Shown here: piece by piece, positions 19,064 to 24,434 of the stretch
Layout of the letters: the number at the start of each line of letters is the position of its first letter
Position numbering within the stretch: position 1 is the first letter of the stretch
Assembly: GCA_900755095.1 (NCBI GenBank)
Contig: CAAEFE010000052.1
Coordinates: forward strand, 1 to 43,461
Origin: an uncultured Bacteroides sp.
GTDB lineage: Bacteria; Bacteroidota; Bacteroidia; Bacteroidales; Bacteroidaceae
Direction: 5' to 3'
Length of the DNA stretch: 43,461 nt
Position numbers and translations under genes: made by a program
The notes under the pieces: model-generated
The model's input: the letters and a program-made list of their open reading frames with translations, nothing else
The model's database searches: none
Told to the model about the DNA's origin: nothing

Positions 19064-19094
19064 TTTGCTAATTTCGCAATAGTCCGTATCTTTG
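19064..19094 (+). promoter_or_regulatory. Promoter of short RNA, copy A
   Basis: TTTG at 19064-19067, a 19-base spacer, and TATCTTTG at 19087-19094: a full match to the Bacteroides -33/-7 consensus. Confidence 0.85.
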
Positions 19095-19100
19095 CAATGT

Positions 19101-19162
19101 GTTTTTCATAGTATTAGATTTAAGGTTAACAAAGGTTGGAGCAAGGCGTTGCTCCTTTTTTT
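19101..19162 (+). ncRNA. Putative small RNA, copy A
   Basis: About 62 nt from the predicted start (seven bases after the -7 box) to the end of a T tract. The 3' end is a perfect 7-bp hairpin GGAGCAA-GGCG-TTGCTCC (19138-19155) followed by seven T. No start codon with a usable frame is present. The transcript is identical to copy B apart from at most a base near the 5' end, so the pair would act as paralogous RNAs. Bacteroides genomes are known to carry families of paralogous sRNAs; I cannot confirm by sequence alone whether this belongs to a named one. Confidence 0.75.
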
Positions 19163-19228
19163 ATGTCTATACGTAAGCTCTCTCCTTTTTCTTATTCATG
19201 ATAATATAGGAATTACGCTATTTTTCAA

Positions 19229-19236
19229 TAACTTTG
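19229..19236 (+). promoter_or_regulatory. Candidate -7 element of C11 protease gene
   Basis: TAACTTTG about 95 bases before the ATG, downstream of the sRNA terminator; no TTTG at -33. Confidence 0.4.
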
Positions 19237-19331
19237 CAAAAAGAGAGATGTCAATTATGTCTCGATAAGACAGATCAAAAGGTTCTCTTTTTACGTTACA
19301 TATAAAAAGATTATTTAATCCTTGTAGAATA

Positions 19332-20615
19332 ATGGAAACAATGCAACCATATTATCGTCTGATGAAATCAATCCTCTTTGTATTATTTCTTTCTTTTGGC
19401 ATGATTTCATGTGAGAAAGAGGATCCTGTTTCTACCTCTCCAACTACAAGGCAAACGGATGACTCAACTACTGATCCGACAGATCCCGATCCGACTGATC
19501 CTGTTGTTCGTTCGAACAATGAACAGACGGTGTTCATGTATCTACCCTGGTCGAACAATCTCACTTCTTTTTTCTATCAGAACATTGCCGATTTGAAAAG
19601 TATCATCGGAAACAATATATTGAAGAATGAACGGGTGATCGTATTTATATGTACATCGGCCACTAAAGCCACTCTCTCCGAACTTGTCTATGAGAATGGC
19701 AAAGGTGTACAGAAGACTTTAAAAAACTACGATTATCCGGATCCTACCTATACAACTGCAGAGGGCATCACTTCTATTTTGAACGATGTACAAACCTATG
19801 CTCCCGCCAAACGATATGCAATGATTATCGGATGCCACGGAATGGGATGGATACCTGTATCGAGAGCAGTTTCACGCAGCAGCTTGCAGATTAGTAAAAA
19901 GCACTGGGAGTATGAACATGCACTGATGACACGTTTTTTTGGAGGAACACAAACGAAATATCAAACTGATATTACTACGCTTGCCGGAGGTATTTCGAAC
20001 GCGGGCCTAAAGATGGAATATATACTTTTCGATGACTGCTATATGTCTACGGTAGAGGTTGCCTATGACCTTAAAAACGTAACAAGCCACTTGATAGCTT
20101 CTACAAGTGAAATAATGGCCTATGGGATGCCATACGACAAGATAGGCCAGTACTTAATCGGAAATATAGATTACGAAAAGGTCTGTGACGGTTTCTATTC
20201 TTTTTATTCAAATTATGTGACTCCCTGCGGAACAATCGGTGTTACTGATTGCTCGGAATTAGACAACCTGGCGGCTATTATGAAAGAAATAAATCAGCGT
20301 TATACGTTTAACGAAGAATTAACGGGCGAATTACAAAGATTAGACGGATATACGCCTACCATATTCTTTGATTACGGTGATTACGTTTCCAAACTATGTT
20401 CCGATCCGGATCTATTAGAACAATTCAACGAGCAGCTGAAACGCGCTGTACCCTTTAAAAGGAATACCAAACAGTATTTTACAGCAATCTCTTCCTCCTA
20501 CTATGGAGAAAGAATTGATATCAATACTTTCTCCGGAATCACGATTTCCGACCCAAGCACTAATCCGGGTGCTTCAAAAAAGAACGAAACAGCGTGGTAT
20601 ATTGCCACTCATTAA
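19332..20615 (+). CDS. Clostripain-family (C11) cysteine protease, lipoprotein
   Basis: A 427-residue lipoprotein protease of MEROPS family C11 (clostripain-like). A type II signal ends at the lipobox FGMISC with C27 as the lipidation site; translation may instead begin at M11 (19362), which gives a more usual signal length. A Asp/Pro/Thr-rich linker (about 40-60) precedes the catalytic domain. The Cys-His pair is visible as H169 in IIGCHGMGW and C236 in LFDDCYMST. By family it should cut after basic residues, and be cell-surface or periplasm anchored. It is the only gene between two 181-bp direct repeats. Confidence 0.9.
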   Translation: METMQPYYRLMKSILFVLFLSFGMISCEKEDPVSTSPTTRQTDDSTTDPTDPDPTDPVVRSNNEQTVFMYLPWSNNLTSFFYQNIADLKSIIGNNILKNERVIVFICTSATKATLSELVYENGKGVQKTLKNYDYPDPTYTTAEGITSILNDVQTYAPAKRYAMIIGCHGMGWIPVSRAVSRSSLQISKKHWEYEHALMTRFFGGTQTKYQTDITTLAGGISNAGLKMEYILFDDCYMSTVEVAYDLKNVTSHLIASTSEIMAYGMPYDKIGQYLIGNIDYEKVCDGFYSFYSNYVTPCGTIGVTDCSELDNLAAIMKEINQRYTFNEELTGELQRLDGYTPTIFFDYGDYVSKLCSDPDLLEQFNEQLKRAVPFKRNTKQYFTAISSSYYGERIDINTFSGITISDPSTNPGASKKNETAWYIATH

Positions 20616-20748
20616 ATCTACTCTAAGAAGCATACGGTGGTAGAGAGTTGATTCTTCACATGTGGTCTGTCAAATCTCTTAATAAAAATTGAATTGAGAA
20701 AACCAATTCTTAATCAATGTTATAAAACATACTTTTTTTCTTGGATTA

Positions 20749-20779
20749 TTTGCTAATTTCGCAATAGTCTGTATCTTTG
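20749..20779 (+). promoter_or_regulatory. Promoter of short RNA, copy B
   Basis: TTTG at 20749-20752, 19-base spacer, TATCTTTG at 20772-20779. Confidence 0.85.
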
Positions 20780-20785
20780 CATTGT

Positions 20786-20847
20786 GTTTTTCATAGTATT
20801 AGATTTAAGGTTAACAAAGGTTGGAGCAAGGCGTTGCTCCTTTTTTT
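20786..20847 (+). ncRNA. Putative small RNA, copy B
   Basis: About 62 nt ending in the same 7-bp hairpin (20823-20840) and seven T as copy A. An overlapping 96-codon open frame here runs through the terminator and into rtcB antisense, so I treat it as a shadow and the RNA as non-coding. Confidence 0.75.
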
Positions 20848-20887
20848 ATGTCCATACGCTAGATACTCCTTTAAACATGGCATGACA

Positions 20888-22057
20888 TTATCCCTTAATC
20901 ACCGCCATTGGAGCCAGCTCCACCAACGGCTTCACCAAGTCCCGCTCATTCGCTATCACTTGCGCAATATCTTTATAAGCTCCCGGTGCTTCATCCAGTT
21001 CGTTCTGCGAACGAAGTCCGTGAATGATACCTTGCTGATCCATTCTCTCCTTCTCTTCATCCAGTGACAAACGGCGACAGGCATCCTTTCTTCCCATTAA
21101 TCGGCCTGCACCATGCGAACAGCTTTTGAAACTCTCCGGATTACCCAGTCCCTCAACAATATAAGACTTGGTACCCATAGATCCGGGGATAATACCGATC
21201 TCGCCCTCATAGGCACGCGTAGCACCTTTTCGGTGTACAATCACATCCTGATCGAAGTGATTCTCCCAAGCTGCATAGTTATGGGCAATATTAATCATAG
21301 GATCAAAGTCCGTTTCAGGTTTCACTGCCTGGATGGCTTCACAAATACGAGTCATCATCAACTGACGGTTGGCAAAGGCAAAGGCCACACAGTAATTCAT
21401 TTCACGGAAATAATCCTTTGCCATCTGTGTCTCCATTGGCAGGTAAGCTAGTCCCGATACCATTTCAGAATACCATTTCTCATTCCAATATTGCGCAATC
21501 TTATTATAGTGATTGGCAACCTTCAAACCAATGTTACGGCTTCCGGAGTGAATCATCACCCAAACATCAGACGTTGCGGTATCTTTTTGAATCTCAATAA
21601 AGTGATTTCCACCTCCCAGAGTTCCTATCTGCTTCAAACAAGCCTCGTACTGATTCTTCAAAACAGGCATCTCTTCAAAGTCGAATCCTTGCGGAAGCAA
21701 TTCCTGATCCTGCTTTTTATTCTGATGATCGAATCCCAAAGGAACAACTGCACGAATCTTCGACATAATGGAAGTCAAATCCGTATAACTAAAATCTTCC
21801 GCTTTTAGATTCGTCTTAATCGCACACATACCACAACCGATATCCACTCCCACAGCATTGGGAACAATCACGCCATTGGTAGCCAACACACCGCCAATAG
21901 GCATTCCTTTTCCCGCATGCGCATCAGGCATGATGGCAATATGTTTAAATGCAAAAGGCAGTGAAGTCAAATCCATAATCTGCGACATACAAGAGTCCTC
22001 TACTTCATCCAACCAAAGTTTAGCGGGTAAACGTGTTCCCATAATTACTTTTTCCAT
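20888..22057 (-). CDS. rtcB: RtcB-family RNA ligase
   Basis: GTP- and Mn-dependent RNA ligase that joins 2',3'-cyclic phosphate or 3'-phosphate ends to 5'-OH ends, used in RNA repair or tRNA healing. The 389 residues carry the metal-binding signature GVDIGCGMCAI (C75, C78), GGGNHFIE near residue 150, and the guanylylation segment SCSHGAGRLMGR with its nucleophilic His toward the C-terminus. No rtcA or archease gene is adjacent. A moderately close ATG start is unambiguous. The gene is divergent from the RmlD-like reductase gene and convergent with sRNA copy B. Confidence 0.93.
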   Translation of the reverse strand: MEKVIMGTRLPAKLWLDEVEDSCMSQIMDLTSLPFAFKHIAIMPDAHAGKGMPIGGVLATNGVIVPNAVGVDIGCGMCAIKTNLKAEDFSYTDLTSIMSKIRAVVPLGFDHQNKKQDQELLPQGFDFEEMPVLKNQYEACLKQIGTLGGGNHFIEIQKDTATSDVWVMIHSGSRNIGLKVANHYNKIAQYWNEKWYSEMVSGLAYLPMETQMAKDYFREMNYCVAFAFANRQLMMTRICEAIQAVKPETDFDPMINIAHNYAAWENHFDQDVIVHRKGATRAYEGEIGIIPGSMGTKSYIVEGLGNPESFKSCSHGAGRLMGRKDACRRLSLDEEKERMDQQGIIHGLRSQNELDEAPGAYKDIAQVIANERDLVKPLVELAPMAVIKG

Positions 22058-22129
22058 ACATCTTTTCTTTTATCAATTCATATAAATCTCGTTATCGGGA
22101 GCAAAGTAAGAAGGGAAGTACGAAATCTA

Positions 22130-22160
22130 TTTGCGTAGTTGATATTATTTTTTATTTTTG
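22130..22160 (+). promoter_or_regulatory. Promoter of RmlD-like reductase
   Basis: TTTG at 22130-22133, 19-base spacer, TATTTTTG at 22153-22160; the gene starts 37 bases downstream. Confidence 0.8.
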
Positions 22161-22196
22161 TAGAAATAATCTATAACATCTATAATATAGAACCTA

Positions 22197-23108
22197 ATGA
22201 AGAAGATATTAATTATCGGCGCCAACGGATTCACCGGACGCCAGATTGTAAATGATTTATCTGCTTGTAAACAATACAAGCTGACGGGCTGCTCCCTGCA
22301 TCCGGATATTCTTCCCAATAACGCGGAGGATTATCGTTTCATCGAAACAGATATACGGAATGAAGCGGACGTTAGGCATCTCTTCAAAGAGGTTCAACCC
22401 GATGTAGTCATTAATTGCTCCGCTCTGTCCGTGCCGGACTATTGCGAAACGCATCATGAAGAAGCCTATCTTACCAATGTTACCGCAGTAGGCCAACTGG
22501 CCGATTTATGCGAAGAATACAAAAGCCGGTTCATTCATTTATCTACGGACTTTGTTTTTGATGGAAAGATAAACGAAGCTGCCGGGCTGTTATATACAGA
22601 AAAAGACCTCCCTGCCCCGGTCAACTACTACGGATATACCAAATGGAAAGGAGAAGAGAGGGTGGCAGAAACTTGCAGCAGTTATGCCATTGTCCGTGTA
22701 GAAATCGTTTATGGCAAGGCACTACCGGGACAACATGGTAATATTGTACAGCTAGTAATGAACCGTCTGAAAGCCGGACAAGAAATACGTGTCGTATCCG
22801 ATCAATGGCGGACACCAACCTATGTTGGAGACGTTTCGGATGGAGTGCTACGTTTAATAGAACATACGGCGAATGGCATCTTCCACATCTGTGGCGATGA
22901 ATGTATGACCATTGCAGAGATTGCCTACCAGGTAGCAGATTATATGAAACTCGACCGTTCTCTTATCCATCCTACCACCACAGAAGAAATGAATGAAAGC
23001 ACTCCCCGTCCCCGCTTCAGTGGGATGAGTATTGATAAAGCCCGGACAATGCTCGGATACAGGCCCCAAAAGTTAAAAGAAATTCTTGCGAACTGGGATA
23101 AATTATAA
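22197..23108 (+). CDS. RmlD-like SDR: dTDP-4-dehydrorhamnose reductase family protein
   Basis: A 303-residue SDR of the RmlD subgroup. The nucleotide-binding motif is GANGFTG (residues 8-14); a Thr-Asp pair follows in STDFVFDG near residues 116-123, which is the RmlD hallmark, and the catalytic YxxxK is YGYTKWKGE near 144-152. RmlD converts dTDP-4-dehydrorhamnose to dTDP-rhamnose. No other rmlABC gene is nearby, so it may serve another sugar-nucleotide or a methionine-adenosyltransferase-like partner role seen in some family members. It has its own promoter and stands alone. Confidence 0.85.
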   Translation: MKKILIIGANGFTGRQIVNDLSACKQYKLTGCSLHPDILPNNAEDYRFIETDIRNEADVRHLFKEVQPDVVINCSALSVPDYCETHHEEAYLTNVTAVGQLADLCEEYKSRFIHLSTDFVFDGKINEAAGLLYTEKDLPAPVNYYGYTKWKGEERVAETCSSYAIVRVEIVYGKALPGQHGNIVQLVMNRLKAGQEIRVVSDQWRTPTYVGDVSDGVLRLIEHTANGIFHICGDECMTIAEIAYQVADYMKLDRSLIHPTTTEEMNESTPRPRFSGMSIDKARTMLGYRPQKLKEILANWDKL

Positions 23109-23170
23109 GGGAAAGAGCACATAACCAACTTTTTACAACCATCTATCTCGTTCCGGATATTCCTTTCTCT

Positions 23171-23211
23171 TTATTTATTGCATATTTATTTTGAAAATAT
23201 GCAATAAATAA
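23171..23211. promoter_or_regulatory. Perfect 17-bp inverted repeat, candidate operator
   Basis: TTATTTATTGCATATTT (23171-23187) and AAATATGCAATAAATAA (23195-23211) are exact reverse complements around a 7-base spacer that contains the -33 TTTG. It ends one base before the -7 box, so a bound protein would cover the promoter. It is too AT-rich and lacks a T tract to be a typical terminator of the upstream gene. Confidence 0.8.
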
Positions 23212-23220
23212 CTATCTTTG
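23190..23220 (+). promoter_or_regulatory. Promoter of the LysO leader
   Basis: TTTG at 23190-23193, 19-base spacer, TATCTTTG at 23213-23220. It predicts a start near 23227, about 15 bases before the leader ORF. Confidence 0.85.
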
Positions 23221-23241
23221 CACCAAATTCAAAAAAGACCA

Positions 23242-23352
23242 ATGATGAATCAAACATTACAATTACATAACGCTACTCTTTTTCTTGCAGGAATACCTAT
23301 TTTCTGTAAGTCTTGTTGCGTGCATGTGCATTGGTTCAGTGGATTCATCTAA
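23242..23352 (+). CDS. Putative leader peptide, Cys/His-containing, 36 aa
   Basis: A 36-codon open frame beginning ATG-ATG about 15 bases downstream of a consensus promoter and ending 158 bases before the transporter gene. The peptide is hydrophobic in its middle (ATLFLAGIPIF, residues 11-21) and then reads C22-K-S-C25-C26-V-H28-V-H30-W31. I do not recognise it. The placement, the clustered Cys codons and the downstream pairing and hairpin fit a leader peptide that senses translation speed. It could also be a real small membrane or metal-binding protein. No Shine-Dalgarno is visible, normal for this phylum. Confidence 0.55.
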   Translation: MMNQTLQLHNATLFLAGIPIFCKSCCVHVHWFSGFI

Positions 23353-23423
23353 ATTTCCCAACTATTTCTTTACAGGAACTACCTGCTGACTTGTTTTGTT
23401 AGCCATAGCAGTATTCCTTTCTG

Positions 23424-23464
23424 ATTTTCAAGCAGATGTAATATCTTCTTTGAAAATTCTTTTG
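23424..23464 (+). terminator. Terminator-like hairpin in the LysO leader (putative attenuator)
   Basis: ATTTTCAA (23424-23431) pairs perfectly with TTGAAAAT (23450-23457), with an inner AGAT/ATCT stem (23434-23437, 23443-23446) and a T-rich tail TCTTTTG at 23458-23464. It lies between the leader ORF and the transporter gene. Eight bases in the ORF, AGGAATAC (23289-23296), are complementary to GTATTCCT (23411-23418) just ahead of the hairpin. Confidence 0.5.
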
Positions 23465-23510
23465 TGTGTTGTCAATCATCAGTTTAACCTAACCCAAAAT
23501 ATATACAATT

Positions 23511-23789
23511 ATGTTCTCTATTATATCTACCATGTTTTTAGGAATCGGCATCGGCTATGTATTGCGTAACTGGAGTATTCTACAGAAGACAGAAAAGACA
23601 ATTTCTCTTACAATATTCCTGTTGCTCTTTATTCTCGGTGTATCTATCGGTTCTAATAGCCTGATTGTGAACAATCTTGGTAAGTTCGGATGGCAAGCCA
23701 TTGTTCTTGCTGTGTCCGGTGTATTGGGAAGCCTGATTGCTGCCCGTTTGGTACTACAATTATTTTTCAGGAAAGGAGGCGAACAATGA
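23511..23789 (+). CDS. LysO-family exporter, N-terminal subunit (DUF340-like)
   Basis: A 92-residue protein with three hydrophobic segments (about 4-17, 25-46 and 55-82), matching the N-terminal part of the LysO/YbjE family (DUF340), which in E. coli is a single chain exporting lysine. Here the family is encoded as two ORFs that overlap by four bases (ATGA), so the two membrane pieces presumably assemble into one transporter. The exported substrate is not established by sequence. It sits behind the 285-base regulated leader described separately. Confidence 0.8.
   Translation: MFSIISTMFLGIGIGYVLRNWSILQKTEKTISLTIFLLLFILGVSIGSNSLIVNNLGKFGWQAIVLAVSGVLGSLIAARLVLQLFFRKGGEQ
23773..23779 (+). promoter_or_regulatory. 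Strong Shine-Dalgarno for second LysO ORF
   Basis: AAGGAGG ends six bases before the ATG at 23786. Such a full match is unusual in Bacteroides and lies inside the end of the first ORF, where it would aid translational re-initiation. Confidence 0.65.
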
Positions 23790-24406
23790 AAGGAAGTCTG
23801 ATCGTTATAGTATTCTTTTGTGTAGGCTGTATCATGGGAGCTTTCAATAAGTTCGAGTTCGATACGCACACAGTTTCCATGTACATACTTTATGCATTAA
23901 TGTTACAAGTAGGAATCAGCATCGGTTCCAATAAGAACCTGAAAGCCATTGTTTCACATTTGCACCCTAAAATGTTGCTGATTCCATTGGGAACAATTAT
24001 CGGTACGCTGTTATTCTCCGCCCTGGCAAGTTTGCTATTGCGTCAATGGAGCGTGTTCGACTGTATGGCAGTGGGAAGTGGATTTGCCTACTATTCACTC
24101 TCTTCCATCCTTATCACCCAGTTCAAAGAACCCTCCATCGGACTGCAACTGGCTACGGAACTGGGAACCATTGCCCTACTGACTAATATTTTCCGTGAGA
24201 TGATGACACTTCTTGGTACTCCAATCATCAAGAAGTACTTCGGGAAACTCGCTCCTATTTCAGCAGCAGGAGTCAACTCGATGGATGTACTGCTGCCTTC
24301 CATCACCAGATATTCAGGAAAAGAAATGATTCCCATCGCCATCCTGCACGGCATTCTGATTGACATCAGCGTTCCCGTTTTCGTTTCTTTCTTCTGTAAT
24401 CTTTAA
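23786..24406 (+). CDS. LysO-family exporter, C-terminal subunit
   Basis: A 206-residue membrane protein that corresponds to the larger C-terminal part of LysO. The longer frame from 23690 is not used, because ATG 23786 has an AAGGAGG ribosome-binding site and overlaps the preceding stop. Membrane segments are at about residues 2-19, 26-44, 64-84, 91-109, 124-143 and 182-203. Motifs QVGISIGSNKN and GSGFAYYSLSS (near residue 94) and the AAGVNSMDVLLP segment are family-typical. It ends 28 bases from the convergent helicase stop, with a CCGGG/CCCGG hairpin spanning both ends. Confidence 0.85.
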   Translation: MKGSLIVIVFFCVGCIMGAFNKFEFDTHTVSMYILYALMLQVGISIGSNKNLKAIVSHLHPKMLLIPLGTIIGTLLFSALASLLLRQWSVFDCMAVGSGFAYYSLSSILITQFKEPSIGLQLATELGTIALLTNIFREMMTLLGTPIIKKYFGKLAPISAAGVNSMDVLLPSITRYSGKEMIPIAILHGILIDISVPVFVSFFCNL

Positions 24407-24434
24407 CCCTGTCCGGGAATAATAACCTTATTTA

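Larger units (their letters stand above)
18993..19173 (+). repeat. 181-bp direct repeat, copy A
   Basis: Matches 20678-20858 over 181 bases without an indel; I count about 13 differences by eye, nearly all in the upstream AT-rich third. It contains a complete promoter and a terminator-ended short RNA. Together with copy B it flanks the C11 protease gene. It fills most of the 385-base gap 18947-19331. Confidence 0.92.
20678..20858 (+). repeat. 181-bp direct repeat, copy B
   Basis: Same orientation and length as copy A at 18993-19173. Includes its own promoter and short RNA, and ends 29 bases before the rtcB stop, so its terminator also lies between convergent transcripts. Confidence 0.92.

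Noticed and set aside
20777..21067. 96-codon frame over sRNA copy B
   Set aside because: Starts inside the promoter box, crosses the terminator and continues antisense to rtcB.
23109..23510. Known riboswitch (lysine type or SAM type) in the LysO leader
   Set aside because: I do not see the conserved core of either class, and the ORF plus hairpin layout fits attenuation better.
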